Below are positions 12,562-22,859 of a stretch of DNA of 64,000 bases, one piece after another; positions within the stretch are counted from its first letter, which is position 1, and each line of letters begins with the position of its first letter. The notes beneath the pieces are model-generated. The model searched no databases. It was not told where the DNA came from and saw only the letters and a program-made list of their open reading frames with translations. The stretch covers positions 1,462,001 to 1,526,000 of the forward strand of contig JARHVA010002128.1 in the NCBI GenBank assembly GCA_037957365.1. Reading direction: 5' to 3'. Made by a program: the position numbers and the translations under genes. The DNA comes from Torreya grandis (lineage: Eukaryota > Streptophyta > Pinopsida > Cupressales > Taxaceae).

Positions 12562-12955
12562 GACTACTTTTGCAACAATATAAAAAATATCAACAAAGGC
12601 ATAGGATTCAATCTTCTTATTTGAATTCTCCAGTCACATAAGAGGCACAGAAACACACACAGTTATATAAACCTTCCAACTCAAGAAAATAGAACAAAGG
12701 CAAATTATATTACTAATCACAGCTCTAGAAAGTCTAAAACTCTTGACAACACAGCCTTGACTACTTTTGTAATGACACAAAAAATATCAACAAAGGCACA
12801 AGATTCAATCTTCTCATTAATTCTTTAGTCACATAAGAGGCACAGAAACATGCACAGTTACATAAACCTTCCAACTCAAGAAAATAGAACAAAGGCAAAT
12901 GATATGCCTAATCACAACTCTACAAAGTCTAAACTGTTGACAATAATTCTCTCAA
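12562..12955. repeat. 197-bp tandem duplication inside the R LTR
   Basis: Two copies begin GACTACTTTTG at 12562 and 12759. Each has the phrases CAACAAAGGC, CATAAGAGGCACAGAAACA and CTTCCAACTCAAGAAAATAG. The same pair occurs in the other LTR at 20539 and 20736, also 197 bp apart, so the duplication predates the last insertion. It lies downstream of the TATA box, in the R/U5 part. Confidence 0.85.
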
Positions 12956-13007
12956 AAAATTATCCCTATTATCTCCTGATGATGCTCCCTTCTGGTGATC
13001 TCTGCAC

Positions 13008-13022
13008 CTCTATTTATAGCCT
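13008..13022 (-). promoter_or_regulatory. TATA box of the R LTR (3' copy)
   Basis: The minus strand reads GGCTATAAATAGAGG, a textbook TATA box, intact in both LTRs (second copy about 20986-21000). It puts U3 to the right and the transcribed R/U5 part to the left, in agreement with the minus-strand coding order. Confidence 0.75.
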
Positions 13023-13237
13023 TGGATTCACTCTAGATTGTCCATATGTTCCCAGTCTAATGACCCAACTGAAATCTAACCGAATTGGAAGTGTCTAATA
13101 GAAAATATTTCTTAGATTCTAAAATGCTCTATCTTTCAGTAGTTCATTAGTTGGAACAGATCGTAGGACACTTCCTTCTTTTAAACAGAAGATGACCCTT
13201 GGCCAATTCCTTGAAAACCTTCTTATTACAAGAGAAT

Positions 13238-14020
13238 GACACTTGGCGTGTTCTGCAACACTTACTGAAGACACGCGGCACTTTTCACGTAACTTATACT
13301 CTTTTGTGTCTTTGCTCAGGAGTGTTCCACCTTTGACACCTGTCGCAATCCGCTTCTTCAAAACTTTAACAACTTAAACAAAAAATAAGACTCATAGCAT
13401 TTATCACTCGAGTAATCTTTAAAAGTCATAGGGACAGGTGGCAATCTCTGCTTGACTTTGACAAAGGACACATGGAAATCTCTGCTTTACTTAACTAGGA
13501 ATATGTGGTGATCTCTGCTACTTTTAGCTACCTTTTGAGAAACCTATGGAAGGTGACACATGGTGGTTTCTATGTCACTCTATTTATATTATGGAAATAA
13601 TTGGGCCTCACTTCATATTGACATAGATAGTGACACTTGGTGGCTTCTGCTTGCTTCAGAAACAAAACCTGAGACCCACCACAGTCTTTGCTATATCGAT
13701 GAAGCAAAATGAAGATAATTCAAATCTCAACACGTGGTAACTTCCACTCTCTTTAGCTAGGATATGTGGCATCTTCCATCACTTTTAGAAAAGAAAAATT
13801 GAAACCTTTCACTGTTTCCACTTGGCACTTTCTGCCTGATCCTGATACTTAGCTTGTTGAAACATTTCACTGAAAAGAGAAGAAACGCTAGTGCCAATAT
13901 GAAACGTGGATGCCGACACATGTCACATTCCACTTAGTTGCTATAGGACACATGGCACGTTCCATGGCCTTATTGAAATTATGAAAAGTGTCTTGGAAAA
14001 TGACACTTGGCAGCTTTTTC
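13238..14020. promoter_or_regulatory. Array of about 13 G-box/ABRE-like motifs in R U3
   Basis: Motif GACACRTGGCA followed by a TTC/TCTC-GCTT tail. On the plus strand, copies are seen near 13238 (GACACTTGGCG), 13270 (GACACGCGGCA), 13433 (GACAGGTGGCA), 13468 (GACACATGG), 13502 (ATATGTGGTG), 13555 (GACACATGGTGG), 13632 (GACACTTGGTGG), 13730 (ACACGTGGT), 13762 (ATATGTGGCA), 13819 (CACTTGGCA), 13916 (GACACATGTCA), 13948 (GACACATGGCACG) and 14001 (GACACTTGGCAG). Read on the sense (minus) strand these are GCCACGTGTC-like, the ACGTG core bound by plant bZIP factors. The array is repeated in the 5' LTR (about 21210-22000). Confidence 0.65.
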
Positions 14021-14177
14021 TAGACTTCAACACTTAGAGAAAAATGAATCAAAGGAAATTAGAGCCTGTGCTTTGTTTCAAAACCTTGATGTCTCGAACC
14101 AAAGTATGCGGGGACAGCGGTCTGGATCATGCGCTACTAAAAATCATAATGAAACATAGAGTATTTTATACTCTACA

Positions 14178-14263
14178 TTTATTGGTGACCCCAAGGACTT
14201 TTGAGACTACTCAAAAAGAATCTACAGCTCTTGCATGATCAAAAATTGCAAAAAAACACAATT
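14178..14263 (-). other. Short 3' untranslated region of R
   Basis: 86 bp between the pol stop and the 3' LTR. No good polypurine tract is visible; the best candidate on the minus strand is the G-run of CTTGGGGTCACC near 14183-14194. Confidence 0.4.
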
Positions 14264-15600
14264 TTAACTAAAATGTTTCAAATAGATTCCATTTACAGGA
14301 ATCTCTTCAGGTTCACCTTCCATCATTTCTAGCTCAAAAAAAAAAATTTACATGCTCAAATTTTATAATGGCTTGTCCATAATGCTTCAAACTTAGTGTG
14401 TTGACATGGTTTGGCATCTCTTGCATCTTATTTCAAAACAATTGAGATTGTTTCAAAATGGGGATTTGAAGTCCTTTTATCAAAATAGTATTTAATTATT
14501 TTTTGATGCTTTATCAATGAATCATGTGTTGCATCCCTCTTTTCATGAACTTTTAGAAGTTCTATGAGTCTGACCTGCATGGGGCCATTTTCTTCAATTT
14601 CAATCTGTTTGATCAATTGGAGAGCAGGAATCTCCAAGCTTAGGGGAATTACAGCAGGTTTCCCATATACCAATTCATATGGGGACATTTTTATCACCTG
14701 TTTAGGTGTGATTCTATCAGCCCATAGTGCTAAATTAAGCACTTTATGCCACTCCTTATGATGATCAGCCCCTATTCTTTTGATGAGTCTAATCAGGTTA
14801 TTATTAGTTGATTCTACCAAACCATTACCCTGAGGGTAATAATTAGAATAATTTTTTAGATATATTCCATGCTTTAATGCAAATTAAGATACTTTGGACC
14901 CTAAAAAGGCTTTAACATTATCTAAAATTATGGTGCGAGGAGCCCCAAAATGAGTAGTGATACTCCCTAGAAAATCTAGGATCACATTTTTTGTTGCTTC
15001 CTTGAGTGGCACTACCTTGGTCCATCTGGTGAAATAATATGTGGCTGTTAAGATCCATTTATGACCCATACTAGATACTAGATTTATCATTCCAATCAAG
15101 TCAAGACCCCATTGAGCAAAAGGTTCATCCACAATTATAGGATTAAGAGGTATTGTTGCATTCCTTCTCATCCCCACATAATATTGACAACATTGACATT
15201 TTTTAACCAGCTGATAACAATCTATAAATAAAGTAGGCCAAAAATAACCTGCTTTAAATATCTTTAAAGTTGTGGTCTTTGTAGAAAAATGTCCACCTGA
15301 TACTCCATGATGCATTTCATGTAGTAGTTTCTTAGCCTTGTCCTTTTCTACACATCTTAACAATTTGCCATCAGAATTTCTTCTGAAAAGAACCTGTTCA
15401 ATTAAAACAAAATGAACTCTTTGTATCCTATAGTATCTTCTCTTATTTTGAGGGAGTTCTCTTGGGTAAATCCAATTTTTCATAAAATGAATCCTACTTC
15501 TAACCCAAGATTCCTGATCATCTTCTTGTATTCTCAATACAATTTCTTCTTCTGTTCCTAAATTTATCTCTTCAGGTATCATCTTTTCAAGCTCTTGGGT
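14264..15600 (-). pseudogene. Integrase of element R
   Basis: In element order: zinc-binding part HHGVSGGHFSTKTT then CQCCQYY (HHCC), about 15320-15170. The catalytic core has the first Asp in QWGLDLIG (about 15100), the second in ILDNVKAFLG (about 14915) and the Glu in GNGLVESTNN (about 14825), so all three DDE residues are present. A GPY/F-like motif, FEALWTSHYKI, follows near 14370, and the polyprotein ends IYLKHF then Ser and stop at about 14264. One frame (15813-14884 and 14820-14428) holds most of the domain; stops at about 14882 and 14426 and small shifts break it. There is no chromodomain: the tail after GPY/F is only about 35 residues. Confidence 0.8.
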
Positions 15601-16000
15601 CATATATTGGCACAAACCCCTACCTCTAACTAATTTAGTGGGTTTGACTTCTACATCATATTCAAGGATCTTAGTTATCCAGTTTACTCTTTTTTCAGTA
15701 ATTTCACCTTCCATGATGTATTCTCTGACACTTGGATGTGTTACAAGTATCAAAATTTTACTTCTTGATACTATATGCCTAAAATTTTTGAGGGCTTTTA
15801 CCATAGCATACACTTTTTTCCCACAAAGTTATATTTGGTTTCATATTCCCTAAGAGTCTTTGAGAAAAAGGCTATTAGATGCTCTCCCTCCTATTTATCA
15901 TCCTTCTATGTTAGGACAGCAGCAATACTGAGCTCTCCTCCATATACAAACATTACGAAAAGCTTTAAAAAGTTTGGGTTTCTAAGTACTAGAGCTGTTG
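15600..16000 (-). pseudogene. Degenerate gypsy RNase H of element R
   Basis: Follows RT directly. Recognisable blocks are IAFFSKTLREYETKYN, YAMVKALKNFRHIV and EYDVEVKPTKLVRGRGLCQ, the end that joins to integrase. The first catalytic Asp region, normally D-AS before a V-L block, reads FVYGGELSIAAVLT, so the key acid is missing. Because the element also has an archaeal-type RNase H upstream, this domain may already have been non-catalytic in the family (inference). Confidence 0.65.
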
Positions 16001-16057
16001 AGACAGATTTCTTGACCTCTTCAAAGGCTTGCCTTCCTTTTGTAGTCCACTTGAAAA

Positions 16058-16860
16058 TTAGGTCTTTTTTAGCAAGAGTGTCACTGGTCTTACTAAGCAT
16101 GCAAATTTAGATATGAACCGACTGAAGAAATTAATATTTCCCAAGAAAGATTGAATTCCTTTCTTAATTACTAGAAGAGGTAAGTTCATTAGAGCTACCA
16201 CTCTTTCTAGGTCAATGGAGACTCCTTCTTTAGATACTATATGTCCCAATAATTTACCTTGAGGGACAGCAAAGATACATTTCTTAGGATTCAAAGATAT
16301 TCCAAATTCTTGACATTTCTTAAACATAGCTTCTAAATGATCAAAATGATCAACAACATTCTTTGAAAAAATAATAAGATCATCAAGATAAATCAAGATG
16401 ATTTTATTTATAAGTTCCTCAAATGCTACATCCATAGCTCTTTGAAAAGTGGCTCCAGCATTTGACAGGCCAAGTGGCATTTTAGCATATGCAAATGTTC
16501 CCCATTTGGTAGTAAAAGCAGTCTTGTATTGGTCTTAATTAGCCAACCAAGTCTGATTGTATCTAGAGAAACCATCTATCAAAGAAAACCTCTCAAATGC
16601 GGCCACAGTCTGTAAAATCTATTCCATGGAGGGCAAGGGATAGTGATCCTTCAAAGATACTTTGTTTAGATCTCTGAAATCTACACAAAGTCTTATATCA
16701 CCATTCTTTTTTCTAACTGGTACTAGATTTGATACCCAAGTTGAGTGTTTGATCAGAAAAATTATTTTAGAATCTAAAATTTTTTGCAACTCATCCACCA
16801 TTAGAGTCTCAATCCTTGGATTCACTGGCCTCTATTATATCTGACAGGCTTAGATCCTTC
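16058..16860 (-). pseudogene. Reverse transcriptase of element R
   Basis: Motifs in order: [82 protein letters not shown] and the catalytic IYLDDLIIFS, which is intact (YLDD). Then GKLLGHIVSKEGVSIDLERV and a thumb/connection part. This is a gypsy RT. The frame is broken by stops at about 16617 and 16530 and by a shift near 16060. Confidence 0.85.
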
Positions 16861-16920
16861 AGTCAGTTCTATTGTGTGCTAAATAATGTCTCTATTATAT
16901 CCATGAAGGTCTTCATAGCT

Positions 16921-17187
16921 CTAGGCTATGACTCTATCATATTTTTTGCATAATTCAATTAGCCTTTCCTTTTCTACTTGAGTTGCAAAATTTCCAACTT
17001 TTAATTTTTTCCCTTCACTCACCTCTATTTTAGAATAATCTGCTTTGTTTTCTTGGAACCTTTTCTTCTCCAGGCTTATATCTTCTGGATCAAAAAGGCT
17101 CTCTAACATGATTAAACCTTTAGGAAGCTTCTTATTCTTTAATTGTATAATTTGATCTCCATATGCCTCTTCAATATTTGGTTGCAA
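16921..17187 (-). pseudogene. Spacer between archaeal-type RNase H and RT in R
   Basis: 88-codon open stretch in the same frame as the RNase H and protease upstream. It is charged, Lys/Glu-rich (QENKADYSKIEVSEGKKLKV), and ends LIELCKKYDRVIA, the segment that in gypsy pol precedes the first RT motif (E-Y-DVFAW). I recognise no separate domain. It documents that RNase H, spacer and RT belong to one polyprotein. Confidence 0.6.
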
Positions 17188-17868
17188 TTAATTGGAAAAT
17201 TCCCCTGATTGTTGCAAGAATGAGAGTACTTGAAAATCATTCTCAAATACTTGCCAATTCTTATCATTATCTAGAATAGTTGGCCTTACTATAACCTTTA
17301 CTGACTCATTGTTAACTAATAGGCCAGTTGCTGGATCAAACTGTGAATCAATCTGTGCCATCCTATCAGCTTCAAAATTTTGAATCCTGGGGACTACTTC
17401 AATATTAAAAGCTTCAAAATCTTCTATTAAGTCCCAAATTTTATGCTTATAGGATTTCATCCTGACATTCTTTGCTATTGCCTTTTCTCTAATTTGCTTT
17501 ACTACTAATTATGAATCTCTTTTTACTATTAGATTCTATATTCCCTTTTTCTTGGCTAATAGGAGCCCATGTACTAAATATTCATACTCAGCATCATTAT
17601 TAGTACAAGGAAATTGAAAATAGATATCCCTTAAAAAAATTTCACCATTTGGAGCAATAAGACAAATTCCTACTCCAGCACCATTTTTACTTCTAGCCCC
17701 ATCAAAATTTAAAGTCCAAATTTTTGAATCCTTTTTGGATTCTTGAGTAGTTGGTGTCTCTTCCCTTAAAACATTTGGGATTTCATGGTCTTCATCAAAA
17801 ATAACATAAGTGCCCAGACCAGTAGATTCATAATTTCCATATGGGTCACTTTGCATCATAGCTAACAA
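17188..17868 (-). pseudogene. Archaeal-type RNase H of element R, upstream of RT
   Basis: Catalytic blocks in order: WTLNFDGARSKNGAGVGIC (first Asp and the G-G turn), FPCTNNDAEYEYLVHGL (Glu block), then after one stop VKRDS for the G-DS block (Gly to Arg), KSYKHKIWDLIEDFEAFNI and IQNFEADRMAQIDS (last Asp block, N--AD). This is the extra RNase H typical of plant Tat elements, but here it sits between protease and RT. The stretch 19038-16921 is a single frame apart from stops, so protease and RNase H were one polyprotein in this order. T2 has the equivalent domain after RT and gypsy RNase H. Confidence 0.8.
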
Positions 17869-17883
17869 CTGGTTATTTTCTTT

Positions 17884-18708
17884 TTATTGATCATGCTTAG
17901 TCCATAATGCTTCAAACTTTTCAACAAAAACATTTTCTTCCTTATTTATCATAGCATGATCTACCTCTAATTTTGATATCGGTTCATTGGTGATGTGATC
18001 TTTTGATAGTGGTTCAGATAGAATTTTCATCTTTGAACCATATTTAGTTCTTAGAATTAAGTGAGACCAGTTAAGAGACATATATCCTCCTATCTTCGCT
18101 GTAAAGTCTCTTGATAAACATAGGCCAAATACAGGAGGTATATATATCACTACTATATCTTGATTTACAATTATATTTAGACAAGTATATAATTGTAATA
18201 GGAATTATTTAATTCTCCCTATTATTTACACTGATTTGCCATCTAGCTGCATAACTCCTTTAGTGAGTTGCTCATATTTTATCTCTAAAGCATTTGTTAT
18301 TTGCAATGGCATTACTATAGTACTAGCCTCTAAATTTATCATTACATTATGTAGCAGTTTCTTGCCAACTATCATAGTTAAATAGAAGGGATCTGGTTTG
18401 GATTTGCTTACCTCTTGTGCAATGTTCACTAAGGCTATTTTCTGTAGATGAGCTGTGTCTTTGAGATTTCTTTTATTAGTAGGTCCTTCAGTACATTTGG
18501 GCATTGCTTGGCTTTGAAGAGCTTCTTGTAATAGTGTCCTTTGTTCAAGAATAGCTAATATGTCCCAAATTGATACTTGTGTTGGAGTCATCTTCAGTTG
18601 ATCCACCACATTCATTGGTCCCAAAGTTTGAATTCTTGGAAAATAAGGATACCTTGCCTTTTCTTGAATTTGTCTAGGAACTTCTTGATTCTGCACTGGC
18701 TGAAGCAC
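17884..18708 (-). pseudogene. Protease and post-protease segment of element R
   Basis: Aspartic protease relic: DPFYLTMIVGKKLLHNVMIN, then LEASTIVMPLQITNALEIKY. In the family the active site is D-S/T-GAS; here it reads N-L-E-A-S, so the catalytic Asp and Gly are lost. Downstream, VIYIPPVFGLCLSRDF then KIGGYMSLNWSHLILRTKYG is a conserved post-protease block of this group of elements. Amino-terminal to the protease is a Gln-rich linker (about 18708-18500). The single stop region near 18225 separates the two halves in the same frame. Confidence 0.65.
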
Positions 18709-18825
18709 TTCTTGTCTAACTGCTATGTTTTGATGACCTTGAAATGGAGTATTCTCTATAACTTTATTTTTTACAACTTCAGGTTATTCCAGCATTCTTC
18801 TCTTTGATCTAGTACAGTAGTCTGA

Positions 18826-19038
18826 TTACACCACTGGTTTCTTAGAAACAAAAGCTTCATTCAAGAATATTAATTCTTCATCTTCAACCCATGAGAACAA
18901 AGCATATTTTGGGGCTATTTCTTCTTCTTGTTTTAAAGATATCCCTTGCATCTGAGCCATTAAGACTAAATTTTGCATACCAAAAGATTGGTAGACTTGA
19001 TTGTCACTAGTACTCATAATTATTTTACCCTGGAACAA
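18826..19038 (-). pseudogene. gag-pol linker of element R
   Basis: 70-codon stretch in the protease frame: SFGMQNLVLMAQMQGISLKQ followed by an acidic SWVEDEELIFLNEAF. I recognise no domain. It lies one frame off from gag (stop at about 19067), which might be the original gag-pol frame change or later decay. Confidence 0.45.
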
Positions 19039-19066
19039 TCTCTTTATTTGAATTGGGAGGAATAGT

Positions 19067-20164
19067 CTATGAGGGTGTAGAGACTGTAACTAATTGATTT
19101 GTTGGCTGAGGGTTATTTTTCCTTGGAGGACCCTGGTATTGGTTTGGTTGTGATGAGAATATATTTCCTTGATAGCCTTGATATGGAGGCCTAGGGAAAG
19201 GATTATGTTGTCTCTTTATATTAATCAGCTCATTAAAAAATGTCCTTAGGATATTCTTGATATCATCCAGCTCAGATGACTGAGTGGGGATAATTTCTTT
19301 AGTAGGTGGTTGAGGATATGTGTACATAGACATAGGTGGGGCTATAGATTTAGGGGCTTCTTGAGGTAATGGTAAGGAAATCTTTAGAAACATGGGCATG
19401 GGAGGCCTTGGAGACAATTTTATAGCATCTATCAAATTATTTTCAGCTCTGACTGCATAGTCATAAGCCTCTGGCAGATTCTGACCTCCAAGTGACTGAA
19501 TCATAATAGATATGTCTGAGTTAAAAGCCTTAAGATAGAAAACTATAGCCATACCTGGTAATGGTATAGTTTTAGTAGGGATTCTTTCCCAAGTCTTTTG
19601 AAATCTAGAGTTGAAGTCAGTCATTACTTCTTGCGGTGCCCTTTGAATGGTAATCAATTGTTGTAATAAAGAAGACTTATCACCCTTATCTTCAAATCTT
19701 TCAAAGAAAATATCTCTGAGCTGATCCCATGTAGAGATAGTATTTGAGGTCAAGGACCAGTACCATTCTAGAGCTTTCCCTTTAAAATAAGCTGCTAATA
19801 ATCTTATGGCCATATTTTTTTCTGTGACATGTATAGCATAGACATCTGATACATCCTGCAGATGTTCTTCAGGTGTTTTAAAATATTGCCCACTGAATTT
19901 GGGCAGAGCTTTCAAGGCATTGACTGGGATAGGGTCCCAAGTGGCTAGTGGTATTGGAAGAATCAAAGGACTACAAGTGTTCCAACTTGCATAATTTTTT
20001 GGGGGTATAGGGGCTCCCATATTTGCTCTTAGTATTTGTATAAACTGGTTGACTCTTCTTCTTGGACTAGTTACCAAAGGTGGCAAAAGAATACTTGGAT
20101 TTATAGCAGACTGAGATCTGGTTACTGGTCTACAGCTTTGACTCCTTGTAGCTCTTTGGTTCAT
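19067..20164 (-). CDS. Gag of element R, 365 codons, intact open frame
   Basis: Longest uninterrupted frame in the window. It starts MNQRATRSQSCRPVTRSQSA, a basic, Ser/Arg-rich amino terminus. The capsid domain is at roughly residues 85-245: LKALPKFSGQYFKTPEEHLQ, AAYFKGKALEWYWSLTSNTI, WDQLRDIFFERFEDKGDK, then APQEVMTDFNSRFQKTWERI. Pro-rich segments follow (residues about 250-300) and a basic, Gln/Asn/Pro-rich tail with no CCHC knuckle. It would form the virus-like particle. The start is 29 bp after the primer binding site, a very short leader. An intact gag beside broken pol genes may be chance. The neighbouring protease is in another frame. Confidence 0.8.
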   Translation of the reverse strand: MNQRATRSQSCRPVTRSQSAINPSILLPPLVTSPRRRVNQFIQILRANMGAPIPPKNYASWNTCSPLILPIPLATWDPIPVNALKALPKFSGQYFKTPEEHLQDVSDVYAIHVTEKNMAIRLLAAYFKGKALEWYWSLTSNTISTWDQLRDIFFERFEDKGDKSSLLQQLITIQRAPQEVMTDFNSRFQKTWERIPTKTIPLPGMAIVFYLKAFNSDISIMIQSLGGQNLPEAYDYAVRAENNLIDAIKLSPRPPMPMFLKISLPLPQEAPKSIAPPMSMYTYPQPPTKEIIPTQSSELDDIKNILRTFFNELINIKRQHNPFPRPPYQGYQGNIFSSQPNQYQGPPRKNNPQPTNQLVTVSTPS

Positions 20165-20192
20165 ACAATCTTGAAAGAAACTTCAATATAGT

Positions 20193-20210
20193 GTCCCATC
20201 AGGCATGCCA
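20193..20210 (-). promoter_or_regulatory. Primer binding site of element R
   Basis: The minus strand reads TGGCATGCCTGATGGGAC, starting 8 bases inside the 5' LTR end. T1 has TGGCATGCTGAATGGGAC and T2 TGGCACATCAGGTGGGAC at the same place. All start TGGCA and end TGGGAC. From memory a tRNA-Arg with a GCGCGCCA 3' end would fit if CG sites had decayed to TG/CA; this is inference. Confidence 0.6.
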
Positions 20211-20218
20211 AAAACTAT

Positions 20219-22153
20219 TGATGGTTAAAATTGTGCTTGTTTCTAACACCAACAATGGGAAGTCTCAAGAAGTGGGACTTGCGACTTGAAACAACCTCTA
20301 TATTTTTAAGAAGTTGGTCTCTTCTTTATATCAAGTGTATATTGGGAAAAGGGATAGGAATTTTAATAGAAACACAAATGCAAGAAAGAAAATCTAACTA
20401 TGGTGATGTGCCTGAATGTAATTCAACCTTAATCCTGAGCACAATGAGACTATATGTAAGATTCAATTACATTTAAGAGCAAACAAGGCATGATCAATGT
20501 AAAAGATGAAAACAATAAAAATAGAGGCTCATAGCTTAGACTACTTTTGCAACAATATAGAAAATATCAACAAAGTCACAAGATTCAATCTTCTTATTTG
20601 AATTCTCCAGTCACATAAGAGGCACAAAAACATGCATAGTTACATAAACCTTCCAACTCAAGAAAATAGAACAAAGGCAAATGATATGACTAATCACAGC
20701 TCTAGAAAGTCTAAAACTCTTGACAACATAGCCTTGACTACTTTTGCAATGACATAGAAAATATCAACAAAGGCACAGGATTCAATCTTCTCATTAATTC
20801 TTCAGTCACATAAGAGGCACAAAAACATGCACAGTTACATAAACCTTCCAACTCAAGAAAATAGAACAAAGGAAAATGATATTCCTAATCACAGTTCTAT
20901 AAAGTCTAAACTATTAACAATAATTCTCTCAAAAAATCATCCCTAGTATCTCCTGATGATGCTCCCTTTTGGTGATCTCTGTGCCTCTATTTATAGCCTT
21001 GGATTCACTCTAGATTGTCTATATGTTCCCAGTCTAATGGCCCAACTGAAATCTAACCGAACTAGAAGTGTCTAACAAAAAATATTTCTTAGATTCTAAA
21101 ATGCTTAGTCTTCTGGCAGTTCATTGGCTAGAACAAATCGTAGGATGCTTCCTTCTATTAAACAGAAGAGAGCCCTTGGTGAATTCCTTGAAAACCTTTT
21201 TATTACTATAGAATGACACTTGGTGTGTTCTGCAACACTTATTAAAGACACGCGACACTTTTCATGTAACTTATACTCTTTTGTGTCTTTGCTCAGGAGT
21301 GTTCCACCTTTGACACATGTTGCAATCCACTTCTTCAAAACTTTAACAATGTAAATAGAAAATAAGACCCATAGCATTTCTCACTCGAGCAATCTTTAAA
21401 AGGCATAGGGATAGGTGGCAATCTCTGCTTGACTTTGACAAAGGACACATGGCAATCTCTGCTTTACTTAACTAGGAATATGTGGTGATCTTCACTGCTT
21501 TTAGCTACCTTTTGAGAAACTTGTGGAAGGTGACACATGGTGGTTTCCATGTCACTCTATTTATATTATGGAAACAATCAGGCATCACTTCATATTGACA
21601 TAGACAGTGACACTTGGCAGCTTCCACTTGCTTCAAAAACAAAACTTGAGACCCACCACAGTCTTTATTATATTGGTAAAGAAAAATGAAGATAATTCAG
21701 ATCTTGACACGTGGTGGCTTCCTCTCTCTTTAGCTAGGATACATGGAATCTTATGTCACTTTTAGAAAAGCAAAATTAAAACCTTCCACTATTACCACTT
21801 GGCACTTTCCACCTGATCCTGATACTTAGCTTGTTGAAACCTTTCACTAAAAAGAGATGAAACATGGGTGCTGATATGAAATACAGATGCCAACACTTGT
21901 TGCATTCTACTTAGTTGTTATAGGACACATGGCACGTTCTATTGCCTTATTGAAATTTTGAAAAGTGTCTCAAAAAATAACATTTGGCAGCTTTCGCTTG
22001 ACTTCAACACTTAGAGAAAAATGAATCAAAGGAAATTAGAGCCTGCACTCTATTTCAAAACTTCATCATCTCAAACCAAAGTATGCAGGGACAGAAGTCT
22101 GGATCATGCGCTACTAAAATCAAAATGAAATGTACCATATTTTTTACTCTATA
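20219..22153 (-). repeat. 5' LTR of element R
   Basis: 1935 bp, partner of 12242-14177. It has the same 197-bp duplication (20539 and 20736), TATA box (about 20986-21000, minus strand) and G-box-like motif array. Its outer end reads CTCTATA where the other LTR has CTCTACA, so the terminal CA has decayed. The gag of I resumes immediately to its right. Confidence 0.85.
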
Positions 22154-22700
22154 TTATTCTCTTTTTTCACTAAATTGTGGCATACACTAAAGGAAAGAGA
22201 ATTGAAACTCATTTCAATGGGCAAACTTAAGTATACAAGAATTCCAGACACAACTAATAAGAGTAACAGCAAAGTCTCATACAAGGTTAAGTTCAATGAT
22301 ACAAAAGGGTAGAATCAACCTATAGTAAATATAGCTTCAGAGCCTCCTCAGTGTATAGTTTTATCAGCACCCCCTTGATGTACTTTATCACATCTCCCAA
22401 TTCCTCCAGCTAGGGTTTTAAAATAGCTTTTGAATTGTAATATCATTTCTCCCTCCTATTTGGGAATTTGATCCAACCAAACCTCTTCCTAAGGGATATG
22501 ATCAATAGGTATTTTATGATTACCATAAGGTAGCAGGCCACACTACAAATAGATGCATCAATTTGAGACATAAGATACAAGACTTCATAAATGACAACCT
22601 ACTTGATCTTGGAACTTTAGTTAAGCCTCCACAGGAAAAACCAAAACAAGATAAATATTTGAAAATATTCTCAAATCCATTTCCATATCATTTAAAATAG
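22154..22700 (+). pseudogene. gag relic of element I, 3' part with zinc knuckle
   Basis: Continues the gag interrupted at 12241. WHTLKERELKLISMGKLKYT matches O at 45610-45670 (CHTLKEREVKLILKGKLKYI). Farther on, after stops, is a knuckle at about 22515-22560: YDYHKVAGHTTNRC, that is C-x2-H-x4-GH-x4-C with the first Cys changed to Tyr, followed by INLRHKIQDFINDNLLDLG. The C-DYHK-x-GHTT--C type is usual in plant Tat/gypsy gag. Confidence 0.65.
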
Positions 22701-22859
22701 GATAAAATGGACACATCAAGGGTTTACCATGCATATCATGCACATCCACCACTAGTTACATACCAGGCACATTCCGTTGAGTCACATCCTTTGAGTGGTA
22801 TGATCGGTGTGTATGAGTCCAGAGTTCTAGCTAGACCTTTGATATCCTTTTCAAATTAG

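Larger units (their letters stand above)
12242..14177 (-). repeat. 3' LTR of element R
   Basis: 1936 bp, paired with 20219-22153 (1935 bp). In element sense it starts TGTAGAGTATAAAATAC and ends TTAACCATCA. It contains a 197-bp tandem duplication (12562-12955), a TATA box on the minus strand near 13010-13020, and an array of G-box/ABRE-like motifs upstream of it (13238-14020). Confidence 0.85.
12242..22153 (-). mobile_element. Element R: gypsy retrotransposon with archaeal-type RNase H before RT
   Basis: 9.9-kb minus-strand element. The 5' LTR is at 20219-22153, the primer binding site just left of it, then gag 20164-19067, protease, archaeal-type RNase H 17868-17188, RT about 16860-16058, degenerate gypsy RNase H, integrase to 14264, and the 3' LTR 14177-12242. 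It sits in the gag of I: the interrupted frame (DLFK, then TLKEREXKLI) is continuous in the uninterrupted copy O at 45533-45650. The flanking TSD candidates are TTTGT (12237-12241) and TTATT (22154-22158), imperfect. By eye the two LTRs differ by roughly 8 in 100 over their first 100 bases. Confidence 0.85.

Noticed and set aside
14181..14195. TTGGTGACCCCAAGG beside the R 3' LTR as a plus-strand primer binding site
   Set aside because: Wrong strand for element R, whose genes and PBS at 20193-20210 are on the minus strand; no plus-strand element starts there.
15638..16844. Plus-strand open frames of 60-111 codons
   Set aside because: They lie antisense to RT, RNase H and integrase of element R.
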